Below, piece after piece: positions 18,333-26,179 of a stretch of 64,000 nucleotides of DNA. A model generated the notes under the pieces. That model did not search any database, was not told the origin of the DNA, and worked only from the letters and a program-made list of their open reading frames with translations. The position numbers and the translations under genes were made by a program. Source of the stretch: Emticicia sp051209875 (GTDB taxonomy: Bacteria > Bacteroidota > Bacteroidia > Cytophagales > Spirosomataceae); contig NZ_JBNTQY010000001.1 in NCBI RefSeq assembly GCF_051209875.1, positions 930,001-994,000 on the forward strand, in the 5' to 3' direction. How positions within the stretch are numbered: position 1 is the first letter of the stretch; every line of letters begins with the position of its first letter.

Positions 18333-19094
18333 TCAACAACCTGGACGAAGTGATTTAGAATTGTCTTGGATGTGAATTTTTTGTGCTTCTTTTAAACTAT
18401 CGGTTACATTATGTAATTTACGAATGATTTCTTTCGCAATGGCTCCCGAAGCACACGGGCTTTGTCCAGTAATGATTTGTTGGTCGGATACTAAAAATAG
18501 AGCATAAGGAAGTAACGCTTTTTTGAAGATTGCACCTCTTTTTTTGAGCTCATTTTCAATAGAAAATGGTACGTATTTTCTATTACCAGCTAATATTTCT
18601 TCCAAATTAGAGAAAGCTGTGACTTGCTTGTTATCAACCATGTATTTGCCATTGTTGAGTCGAATATTCATTAAGCCACTGACACCATGAGCAACAGCAG
18701 CTATTACTCCTCCGTTCTCATAAATTGTTTTGGTAATTTCGTGAAAAGCTTGATTGTTTGGAAAGTCTTCTAAAGCTCCATATCCACCTGCAAAATAGAT
18801 CGCATCATAATACTGAGCATTGATTTGTTGAGGAGATAGGGTATAGCGTAATTTTTCTCGAAAGTTTTCATTATTGTAGTATTCCCAATCGCTTTTCTTA
18901 GCAAATATCCAATTGAGACTGTGTTTATCAATGAGTACTTCACCACCTTTGGGGCTGATAAAAGTGTAGTTATATCCATGCTTTTCAAGTACTCGAGCAA
19001 AACGAGCAATTGTGCTAAGCCATACGCCAGAAGATGCCTTCCCACCAGGAAAAACCCGTTGGCTGGTTGTTGCAATTAAAACATTCCTACTCAT
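18333..19094 (-). CDS. DJ-1/PfpI superfamily protein lacking the catalytic cysteine
   Basis: 253 residues of the Hsp31/YDR533C-like branch of the DJ-1/PfpI superfamily, whose members act as glyoxalases, chaperones or hydrolases through a nucleophilic Cys in A-V-C-H-G. Here the nucleophile elbow reads IAAVAHGVSGL, so Cys is replaced by A135, and the companion GGHG motif reads GGYGALEDF (Y105 in place of His). Everything else follows the family: SPKGGEVLID (47-56), YDAIYFAGGYG, VTAFSNLEE and a late ITGQSPCASGAIA. It probably lacks the usual catalysis and may work as a chaperone-like or binding protein, or use another residue. The gene stands alone, converging on LruC. Confidence 0.85.
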   Translation of the reverse strand: MSRNVLIATTSQRVFPGGKASSGVWLSTIARFARVLEKHGYNYTFISPKGGEVLIDKHSLNWIFAKKSDWEYYNNENFREKLRYTLSPQQINAQYYDAIYFAGGYGALEDFPNNQAFHEITKTIYENGGVIAAVAHGVSGLMNIRLNNGKYMVDNKQVTAFSNLEEILAGNRKYVPFSIENELKKRGAIFKKALLPYALFLVSDQQIITGQSPCASGAIAKEIIRKLHNVTDSLKEAQKIHIQDNSKSLRPGC

Positions 19095-19269
19095 TATAGT
19101 AATAGCTTTGTGTTTCCATAACGAAATTAAATTAAAAGAAGTGAGATTTCATAAACAAATATTATGTAAAATTATAAAAATGCAATATTTTTCAAAATAG
19201 AAATTAATTTAAGTGTGATGAGCCAACTAATAGATAAATTTACGGTTGTAACAAGTCTTTATCAAATAA

Positions 19270-19761
19270 TCATAGTTTGTCTTCTGCCTCATAAACCCAT
19301 TCTGGTGCATTGTTTATTTCTTGCCGTAATAATAAGTTGAGTTGTGCTGCGTGGTGCTGAACGTGTCGCATATTATAAAGTAATATTTCAATGACATTGT
19401 AGCTCATCGTTTTAGACTCATTTGTCCAAAAACTCTTTGATATTTCGTCTGTCATTTCGCCAATTAAATTTTGGCATTTTTGTCGGCAAAATAGCAAATA
19501 AGTTAACAATTCCTCTTTAGAATACACTCGTTCGGGCATTCTGTCTTCAAATTCAGAAAGTGTAAATGGCTTTGGTGGCAAAAAATTGCTTGGCTCAAGT
19601 GTGAGGTAGTAATCTAAAAAGAATAAGCAGTGATAAGCATTATACCAAAACTTCTTTTCGGTATCCCAAAATTCTGTTGGACAGAGAATAATTGCATTTT
19701 TAAGCATATCAATACTTGCTCCAAACTGCCGCCATAGTATTTGTTTTAAGGAATTTTCCAT
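19270..19761 (-). CDS. DinB-like four-helix bundle protein
   Basis: 163 residues, the usual length of DinB/YfiT-like putative metalloenzymes. The characteristic second histidine cluster is visible as MRHVQHHAAQLNLLLRQ near the C-terminus (metal-ligand positions H-x-x-x-H), and the first histidine lies in NAYHCLFFLDYYL. These proteins form thiol-transferase or hydrolase-like folds; the substrate is unknown. It follows the exporter gene on the same strand with a 12-bp gap, so the two are probably one transcript, suggesting a shared role in dealing with a toxic compound. Confidence 0.85.
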   Translation of the reverse strand: MENSLKQILWRQFGASIDMLKNAIILCPTEFWDTEKKFWYNAYHCLFFLDYYLTLEPSNFLPPKPFTLSEFEDRMPERVYSKEELLTYLLFCRQKCQNLIGEMTDEISKSFWTNESKTMSYNVIEILLYNMRHVQHHAAQLNLLLRQEINNAPEWVYEAEDKL

Positions 19762-19773
19762 ATTGTGCCTATT

Positions 19774-20976
19774 TTACTTTGAAGAAAACTTATCAGATTT
19801 ATCGCTAAAAGATAATACCACTGCTAAGACACTTACTACAAAAGCACTGATAGCCAAAGGCAAAACGCCATCTGAAAGCTGGCTACTAATGGCTGCACCG
19901 ATACTTGATCCAATAAAGAAAAAGATTGTTCCGTAAACTGAAGCAGCTAAGCCTGCGTTTTCACCCATAAACTCTAATGCCATTGCACTACTGTTGGGGT
20001 CGCCTGCGGTAGTAAATGCCATTAAAAGTGCAATAAGTGCAAAAAAATGAATCATTGGAGGTGGATTTCCTAAGAAAAAGGTTGCGAGTACAAGTAAAGC
20101 CGAAACACCGAGATACATCAAAAGTATGGCTCGAAGTGTGTTTTTTGCACCAAACTTTCGAGTAAAGAACGAATTACTCAACGATAAAATGGCCATCAGT
20201 AGACCAATCGTACCAAAAATAGTGGGAAAGAGTTGCGGTTTTTGATAAATTTCGCCAATGATTCGTTCGGAGCTTGAAACGTAGCTACTCAAAATCGCAA
20301 ACAGAAGGGTGGCAATAATGGAGTAGCGTAGAAAATGCCAATCGGTAATGATGGATTTGAATTTGGGCAATAAATTTTTGATAGGTAAATGAATTCGGGC
20401 TTCTTCGGGGTGCGACTCATCAATTCGAAACGACCACAAAAGCACAATGATGGCAAACGTAGGCGGAATCAGAAATACCCATTTCCAAGAATAAAATTTT
20501 AACACAAAAGCCCCCAAAGCAGGTGCAATAACGGGCGTAAACAAGAATAACGCCAGTACTAACGACATAATTCGAGCCATTTCATCTCCCGAATACCTAT
20601 CACGCACTGATGCAATGGAGGTCATCAATACGGCGGCCGCCCCCATACCTGATACAAATCGAAAAACAAACATCCACTCGATACTTGGTGCATAAACAGT
20701 AGCAAAACCGCAGGTAATATATAAAATCACACCAAACCGTAAGATAGGCAATCGGCCCATTTTATCGGTTAAATAGCCAAAAACTATCTGAGTGATTTGC
20801 CCCATAAAAAAATACGAAATCAGTTTATCGGTTTGGGCAGTTTGTTCGACAATCGAAAAATGACGACGTAAATCAGCAAAAGCAGGAAGCATAATATCAA
20901 TGCCAAGAGCTGTAAGTACCATTGAACAAGATGTAAAAGCAATTATTTCTTTCGGTACTTTACTGTGGGTTTTCAT
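19774..20976 (-). CDS. MFS drug-efflux transporter, Bcr/CflA-like
   Basis: 400 residues with about 12 hydrophobic segments across the inner membrane. The MFS signature after TM2 reads GYLTDKMGRLPILRFG, and the start IIAFTSCSMVLTALGIDIMLPAF matches the DHA1 Bcr/CflA group, which exports drugs such as bicyclomycin, chloramphenicol or sulfonamides by proton antiport. TM4-5 has RFVSGMGAAAVLM and a PVIAPALGAF motif C. The substrate here cannot be told. It begins with ATG 20976, with a TACCTTTG box about 26 bp upstream, and is followed 12 bp later by the DinB-like gene. Confidence 0.9.
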   Translation of the reverse strand: MKTHSKVPKEIIAFTSCSMVLTALGIDIMLPAFADLRRHFSIVEQTAQTDKLISYFFMGQITQIVFGYLTDKMGRLPILRFGVILYITCGFATVYAPSIEWMFVFRFVSGMGAAAVLMTSIASVRDRYSGDEMARIMSLVLALFLFTPVIAPALGAFVLKFYSWKWVFLIPPTFAIIVLLWSFRIDESHPEEARIHLPIKNLLPKFKSIITDWHFLRYSIIATLLFAILSSYVSSSERIIGEIYQKPQLFPTIFGTIGLLMAILSLSNSFFTRKFGAKNTLRAILLMYLGVSALLVLATFFLGNPPPMIHFFALIALLMAFTTAGDPNSSAMALEFMGENAGLAASVYGTIFFFIGSSIGAAISSQLSDGVLPLAISAFVVSVLAVVLSFSDKSDKFSSK

Positions 20977-21001
20977 TTAATATAGCGGGTAGTTTTTCGC
21001 A

Positions 21002-21009
21002 CAAAGGTA
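21002..21009 (-). promoter_or_regulatory. -7 promoter box TACCTTTG for the exporter/DinB operon
   Basis: Minus-strand TACCTTTG fits TAnnTTTG and ends 25 bp before the ATG at 20976. No strong -33 TTG is seen. Confidence 0.45.
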
Positions 21010-21156
21010 GGACAGAATTTACACTTTATAAATAGGAGAATCTGACATTTTGAGCGAGATTGAGATAAGATTTTTGATGTAGAAGTCTTATTAAGTCTTT
21101 TGTATGTTTCTCATTCAAGGTTTATGGTACCTTTTGGAACAGAGAGCTTTAAAGAA

Positions 21157-21193
21157 AAAAACTCATTCTAAATAATTATCAGAATGAGTTTTT
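21157..21193 (-). terminator. Hairpin terminator after the 96-residue membrane protein
   Basis: Stem AAAAACTCATTCT paired with AGAATGAGTTTTT around an 11-base loop. T-rich tracts on both strands; it lies 24 bp beyond the stop at 21218 on the minus strand. Confidence 0.75.
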
Positions 21194-21217
21194 ATATGTT
21201 TGAATAATATTTCACAA

Positions 21218-21508
21218 TCAATTGCCCGCAAATGGACTTCCGAAAATCCCAACGGCTAATTCGGCCCAAATTAGAAATAGTACTATCAATATTCCTAAAA
21301 TCACCCAAATTCTTGTTCCTACTTTGTTAATTTTTCGTATAGCCAGTTCAATCAGTCCGCCAGTGCCAAATAATAAAATACCCGCTACGATGAAGTCAGA
21401 AAAAGTCCAATTTACTTCGCTCGTAAACTGCATCGCCATCAAAGGTAGCAATAATAAAAGACCTGCGACTGATAAGATAATCATTAATCGGTTGTTATTT
21501 GCTGTCAT
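21218..21508 (-). CDS. Small three-helix membrane protein of unknown function
   Basis: 96 residues. Three hydrophobic segments lie at about 8-24 (LMIILSVAGLLLLLPLMAM), 36-58 (FIVAGILLFGTGGLIELAI) and 68-90 (IWVILGILIVLFLIWAELAVG). Similar short proteins are common in Bacteroidota and are usually annotated as hypothetical. No catalytic or binding motif is visible. It has its own start ATG 21508 and a good terminator, so it is a real monocistronic gene; the function is unknown. Confidence 0.75.
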   Translation of the reverse strand: MTANNNRLMIILSVAGLLLLLPLMAMQFTSEVNWTFSDFIVAGILLFGTGGLIELAIRKINKVGTRIWVILGILIVLFLIWAELAVGIFGSPFAGN

Positions 21509-21776
21509 AATTTTATGTTTTTAATTATTAAAAAGTACTTTGTATTACAAAGTAAATAATTAATAATTTATTTTCCAAGAAAACGTAGAAAAAATGTAAG
21601 CATCCGTATAAATAATAAACAAAGCGAATGTTAGACTATTAATATTTTAAGAAGTTTGAATTGAGGATGCTCAATTTTTACAGGAGTGTTATGTATCTTT
21701 TTATTTAGATTGATAGTTACGAGCATTCGGGCGAACGCATATATATGTAGAATTAAAAGCCCAATTAATTGTAAGG

Positions 21777-22552
21777 CTATTTATTTTTGTCAGAAATTTT
21801 CTGCTTGACATCCTTAACAAAGTCCACCGTAACACCTGCAATATCAGCAATCTGGTCAAGAGTTCTATTCGCCTCTTTTAGTAAATAACTTACAAACTTG
21901 GTTTGCTCTTTTTCTTTGCCTATCAAATAGGCAACATCTCTTTCTTCATCTATGAGTTACGCAATTGTGCTAAAATACGCAATTGGTTGAAATATCTTTT
22001 TAACGAAAAACCTCCTTCGGCAGTTTCTTCAATTCTGTGAATTATTTGTTTGATAGCATTTTCAGGCTCATCTTCTTTGAAATCTGCCAAAATACCCAGA
22101 ATTATTTCTTCAGGTTTGTTCGATTTTAGAAATAAGTGATAGTCAAGTTTGGATAGAGAAATCAAATGAAATTTGAATTTTAACATTTCTCTGTCAAGTT
22201 GCGTGGGCATTTTAGGAATATCTGACCCAAGAAAGATGACAAACTACCTAATAGCCATTTTGTACTTTCTTTCAAGCATTATGAAATATTCAGCCATACG
22301 ATAAATCATTTCAGATTCGTCTGCTACTTGAAACTCAATTTGTAAAACAAAGGTATTGCCCTGATTATCAACAACTTTCTTTAAAACATTGGGTTTTCGT
22401 TCTTTGGTGTGTTGAATATCATCAGGCAGTTCTTCCAAAGAAATAGCTTTAATTTTAAGTATATTTTGCGTGATGCTTAAAATGGCAGCTTCGATATTTT
22501 CCTTAAAAATCTTGTCGTATTGGTTTGATTGATGTGTAGTTTCATAAGGCAA
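21777..22552 (-). pseudogene. Decayed Rpn-family (PD-(D/E)XK) nuclease/putative transposase gene
   Basis: Reading minus from 22552, the sequence matches Rpn-type proteins: HQSNQYDKIFKENIEAAIL, then KERKPNVLKKV, then VLQIEFQVADE (E-x-Q/K core) and FIMLERKYKMAIR. A TAG at 22244-22246 interrupts the frame; the same frame then continues with FVIFLGSDIPKMPTQLDREM and LKFKFHLISL. Near 21955-21960 a one-base loss shifts the frame to LIDEERDVAYLIGKEKEQ, ending at TAG 21777-21779. The expected catalytic Asp in ERKPD is Asn. No ATG is in frame at the front (only TTG 22552, with an in-frame stop three codons upstream). At least two inactivating lesions make this a pseudogene. Rpn proteins promote recA-independent recombination in E. 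coli. Confidence 0.85.
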
Positions 22553-22867
22553 ATAACCTCAAAATCAATGAATTGTACAAGATTTTGTAATAAATTCAGC
22601 AAGATAGAGCTATGTGATGTTCGTAGTTAGCTAAATTTTAATTTAGTCAATGTTTAGAACGTATTAAGCAAATGCCATTGTAACAACGGCTGACATAAAA
22701 ACTCAATAAATATTTAGACTAACTGAGTGACTTTTTGATTTGATGGAATGTCTTAATTTAAGATTGAAAAGCCAACATCTATATTTATTTGGATGAAGGT
22801 TCAGCTCAATCAATTATAAACTTAAATTCACATTGATTTTTTTGCAAATTTTTAATTAAAAACATTG
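22553..22867. other. AT-rich intergenic region upstream of the SASA esterase gene
   Basis: 315 bp between the decayed Rpn gene and the esterase gene on opposite strands. I see no gene, repeat or convincing promoter box. Confidence 0.4.
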
Positions 22868-23959
22868 ATGAAAAAAAAACATTTACTATCTTTTCTTTTA
22901 CTACTATTTAGCTCAGGAGCATGGGCACAAAACTGCGATACAGGATATGATATTATCTTAGTTGCTGGGCAATCAAATACCCATTATGGCTATCCATTAA
23001 TACCTGCAAAAGATACTGTTAGTACCAAAGTTTATGCATTGAAACGATATGATGGAAAAGATTATAGAATTGATAAAGCTTCTCCAGCTTTGGATTTTTG
23101 GACAAAGGCAACAAATAGAAATAGTTTTGCAATTACATTTGCTAACCTTTATGTCAAAAATATTTTATCTAATTCTGGAAGAAAAATTCTTATTATTCCT
23201 TGTGGCTATGCTGGTACAGCTATTGCTTCTTGGATCAAAGGTACAGCTTTGTATAATGATGCTATTGATAGAACCAATTATGTATTAAACAACATACCTG
23301 GTAGTAAAGTAGTAGCTATTTTGTGGCATCAAGGAGAATATGATGCTGGTCCTACGAGTGGGTATCAAGCAACCTTAGATAAATTAATTTCAAATATGAG
23401 AAATGATATTAAACAGGCTAATCCTACCCAATTAAAATTTATTTTAGGTGGATTTGTCCCATTTTGGGCAAATGCTTATCCTTCTCGAATAGCCACAAAT
23501 ACTATTATTAAAAATACGCCTAATAGAATAACCTATACGGGGTTTGCCGATCCAACACTACCTTTTGTTATTTCAAAACCTAATAATTATTTGGATGATA
23601 TTCACTTCGATTCTGACGGACAGCGAGAAATGGGTAAACGCTATTATAATGAATTTGTTCGTTTAAATAATCCATCAGCGAGAACAACAGATACAAATTC
23701 ACAAACAAGCGATGATAATGTAGAAGAGACAGATATTCAATATTACCCTAATCCTACTAATGGATTGGTTAGATTGGAATCAAAAGAAATTATAAAATCT
23801 ATTGAGGTTTATTCTTCTCTTTTGAAAAAAGTTTTGGAAGTTCAACCAACAGAAAAGATATTTACTCTTGACCTAAGACATTTGCAACCCGATACATATT
23901 TTATTCGTTTAACTACCAAAATAGATAAATTGAATAAATTTACTATTATTAAAGAATAG
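22868..23959 (+). CDS. SASA-family carbohydrate esterase with T9SS sorting domain
   Basis: 363 residues counted from ATG 22868; this start begins directly with the signal peptide (MKKKHLL through GAWAQ, about 1-21). The SGNH-type esterase domain has the nucleophile motif AGQSN (S36), the oxyanion-type LWHQGEYDA, and the terminal catalytic pair D244 and H246 in DDIHFDSDGQ. The family includes sialate O-acetylesterases and CE6-like acetyl xylan esterases. The last about 75 residues (from QYYPNPTNGLVRLES to FTIIKE) are a type IX secretion sorting domain (Por_Secre_tail), so the enzyme should be exported through the outer membrane. It probably deacetylates plant or surface polysaccharide. It stands alone. 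Confidence 0.9.
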   Translation: MKKKHLLSFLLLLFSSGAWAQNCDTGYDIILVAGQSNTHYGYPLIPAKDTVSTKVYALKRYDGKDYRIDKASPALDFWTKATNRNSFAITFANLYVKNILSNSGRKILIIPCGYAGTAIASWIKGTALYNDAIDRTNYVLNNIPGSKVVAILWHQGEYDAGPTSGYQATLDKLISNMRNDIKQANPTQLKFILGGFVPFWANAYPSRIATNTIIKNTPNRITYTGFADPTLPFVISKPNNYLDDIHFDSDGQREMGKRYYNEFVRLNNPSARTTDTNSQTSDDNVEETDIQYYPNPTNGLVRLESKEIIKSIEVYSSLLKKVLEVQPTEKIFTLDLRHLQPDTYFIRLTTKIDKLNKFTIIKE

Positions 23960-24280
23960 GATAAGAGTGTGTTTTGGAATTTATTAAAATTGCAATAAAA
24001 CGAGAAGCGGCGTAACTTTGGGTTAATCAGAACTACAGTAAATAAAAATAAAATTTCAATAATTCGTCAACTCTTAAGAGCAAATTATTAAAGACCAAAG
24101 AAAGGGTAAGCATAGTTTAAGGACAAAACAAACCCAGTTTGGCTAAATGTTCAATAAGTAATATGTAGTGGGGTTATGTTTAATTTATCCTTTCGATGGC
24201 ATCTTGTTTTGTAGGTTTAGGGTTGATAAATATATCTTTTATACAATATCACAACAATCTTAGCTCAATCCCAAATAAAA
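23960..24280. other. Intergenic region between convergent genes, no recognised feature
   Basis: 321 bp. A 22-codon minus-strand frame ending INPKPTKQDAIERIN (stop about 24178) resembles a real C-terminus but has a stop just upstream and cannot be assigned. No hairpin terminator is obvious. Confidence 0.3.
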
Positions 24281-25558
24281 TTAATTTTCAGTAGCGTTCG
24301 CCTTTTTCAAGCTCAAATTCCACATCGAAAGAGCGACTAAAATTACATAAACAACTGATATACAATAAGATAGAATGATAAAAAAGTCGAGGTAATTGAT
24401 GCTTTTTTGGAAGAAGTTTTTGTAAAAAAGTACTAAAATACTACCCAAATAAGCATAATAGTCAGCAAATGTAATCAAGAAACCAACGGTACCCGATTTC
24501 TTAAAAGCCGCAATCATTCGTTCAAAATACAAACTATTACACATCGAATAGGCCATATAAACGCCCAAACCCAAGCTCGTAAGCCATGCCACAGGCGATA
24601 GGAGATGTTGTTGAAAAAGTAGCGTACTTACACCAATCAAAACTCCCCCTGCCAACATCAATAATTGTATGATTATAAATGCCTTGTAGTTGTTTTGTAC
24701 CCAACGCATGGCAGCCATCATCAACAAAACTGTAATCGCAATCGGCGTTTCGGTTTGTGTAAAAATGGCAGAATTATTACCATAACCAAGCAATTTCCAA
24801 ATCTCAGGTGTAAAATTATCTCGGAACTCCCGAAAGGTTGTGAGCAATACATAAGAAATGACAAAAATAATCATGCTTAACGAAAACTCTTTGATAAATG
24901 CCTTTCTATCAGCTTTTTGCATAGGCTTTCGTTCGGTGCGATTTTCTTTGTCGGCCTCTGTCGGTGGTGGAATTTGTCCCATTAACCAAGTACAAATAGA
25001 AAACGGTACAATCATAATGGCACAAGCTACAAACGGCATCCAAAATTGACTCACTTCAAGGCTAGTCATTACCCATTTACCGATACTTTTGGCAAAACCC
25101 GAACCCATAATAAAAGAAGCCGTCAGCACAGCAACCAATAAATCAGTTGTTTTTCTACCCTCTAAAAAACCTAAAATTGTACCATAGACCATCCCCAAAG
25201 GTAAACTCGCCATAAATATGAAAATCAGATTGAACGGGGCAGGAGTAAGGGCAAAAAATAAATAACAAATCCAAGATAAAGCAATCATTATCAATAAGTT
25301 ACGTGAGCGATTGGCTGGCAACATTTCTGATACATACTTAATGCCTAAACCCTTAGAAACAGCAAAGCCCAATACTTGGGCAGTAATGATTAATATTTTA
25401 AAATTGACACCAAAAAATGCTAAATCTTCATAAGTTGCTGCAGTGTAGGCTCGCCTAAATGGATAAAAACACATATAGGTTAGAAATGCAGTGATAGAAG
25501 CAAACAAGGTAAAATTGAATGAACTACGGGCAATCAATTCGTTGAGTTTCTTAGGCAT
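24281..25558 (-). CDS. MFS-like integral membrane protein (possibly DUF5690 family)
   Basis: 425 residues with about 12 hydrophobic segments. It starts with a short basic/polar tail and FNFTLFASITAFLTYMCFYP, then FRRAYTAATY, a pattern reminiscent of sugar-phosphate/anion MFS transporters, and a conserved GMVYGTILGFLEGRKTTDLL between TM4 and TM5. A cytoplasmic loop of about 35 charged residues (MGQIPPPTEADKENRTERKP region) separates the two halves. I think it belongs to the Bacteroidota family DUF5690, but this is from memory of the pattern. Substrate unknown. ATG 25558 is clear, with a TATATTTG box about 24 bp upstream; it is divergent from the blaI-like gene. Confidence 0.75.
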   Translation of the reverse strand: MPKKLNELIARSSFNFTLFASITAFLTYMCFYPFRRAYTAATYEDLAFFGVNFKILIITAQVLGFAVSKGLGIKYVSEMLPANRSRNLLIMIALSWICYLFFALTPAPFNLIFIFMASLPLGMVYGTILGFLEGRKTTDLLVAVLTASFIMGSGFAKSIGKWVMTSLEVSQFWMPFVACAIMIVPFSICTWLMGQIPPPTEADKENRTERKPMQKADRKAFIKEFSLSMIIFVISYVLLTTFREFRDNFTPEIWKLLGYGNNSAIFTQTETPIAITVLLMMAAMRWVQNNYKAFIIIQLLMLAGGVLIGVSTLLFQQHLLSPVAWLTSLGLGVYMAYSMCNSLYFERMIAAFKKSGTVGFLITFADYYAYLGSILVLFYKNFFQKSINYLDFFIILSYCISVVYVILVALSMWNLSLKKANATEN

Positions 25559-25581
25559 AGTGATTGATGAAAGATAGAAAT

Positions 25582-25589
25582 CAAATATA
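25582..25589 (-). promoter_or_regulatory. -7 promoter box TATATTTG for the MFS-like gene
   Basis: Minus-strand TATATTTG fits TAnnTTTG and lies 23 bp before ATG 25558. It is about 50 bp from the first BlaI-type palindrome at 25637, so the divergent repressor could affect this promoter too. Confidence 0.45.
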
Positions 25590-25636
25590 GTTTTTTTAAT
25601 GAAGAATTATTAAAAAAAATAAAATTTTGTTTCATC

Positions 25637-25708
25637 TACGAAAATATTCGTAATAAAATTTGGAACTACGAATCATTTCGTATTATATTTGCTACGAAAT
25701 AATTCGTA
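25637..25708. promoter_or_regulatory. Triple BlaI-type operator overlapping a promoter
   Basis: Three 16-bp palindromes: TACGAAAATATTCGTA (25637-25652), TACGAATCATTTCGTA (25667-25682) and TACGAAATAATTCGTA (25693-25708), with centres 30 and 26 bp apart. A Bacteroidota promoter is woven in: TTTG around 25659-25662 as -33 and TATATTTG (25684-25691) as -7. Operator 2 fills the spacer and operator 3 covers the start region, 10 bp before ATG 25719. This is the expected arrangement for autorepression by the BlaI-like protein, whose family binds TACA/TGTA-type palindromes; the core here is TACGA/TCGTA. Confidence 0.85.
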
Positions 25709-25718
25709 AGTAAAGTTT

Positions 25719-26111
25719 ATGGAAAATATACAATCAATAAAGCCCACCGAGTCGGAATTAGAAATTTTGCAGATTTTGTGGCAATTGGGCAAAGCCACAG
25801 TCAGGCAAGTAAATGACGAACTGCTAAAAATAAAGGAGGTTGGATATACAACAACACTCAAACTTTTGCAGATAATGCACGAAAAACACATTGTTAGCCG
25901 CACAGAGGAAGGTCGTTATCATCTCTATGAAGCAGCCATAGGAGAGGAGCAAACCCAACAGCTATTACTCGGAAAATTTGTTGATGCTACTTTCAGAGGT
26001 TCGGCAATGAAACTTGTGATGCAAATGCTTGGTAATCAAGAGGTTAGTGTAGATGAGTTAGAGGAAATAAAGAAATTAATTGCAGAAAAAGAAAAAAGTT
26101 TAGGTTTATAA
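25719..26111 (+). CDS. BlaI/MecI/CopY-family transcriptional repressor
   Basis: 130 residues, full length for the Penicillinase_R family. The winged helix reads PTESELEILQILWQLGKATV then RQVNDELLKIKEVGYTTTLK (recognition helix), and the C-terminal half (about 75-130) is the helical dimerisation arm with KFVDATFRGSAMKLVMQML. Family members repress their own operon and are cleaved or displaced when the membrane sensor BlaR1/MecR1 is triggered. The sensor-type gene follows 68 bp downstream, and three palindromes lie immediately upstream. No beta-lactamase gene is nearby, so the regulated response need not be antibiotic resistance. Confidence 0.93.
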   Translation: MENIQSIKPTESELEILQILWQLGKATVRQVNDELLKIKEVGYTTTLKLLQIMHEKHIVSRTEEGRYHLYEAAIGEEQTQQLLLGKFVDATFRGSAMKLVMQMLGNQEVSVDELEEIKKLIAEKEKSLGL

Positions 26112-26179
26112 AATTATCAATTCAATCAATTTATGTCTTATACCCTCATAAGGCATAATGTAAAAACTGAGGACTAAAT

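Noticed and set aside
24178..24246. Minus-strand tail INPKPTKQDAIERIN that looks like a protein C-terminus
   Set aside because: A stop lies a few codons upstream and no body of a gene precedes it; too short to support.
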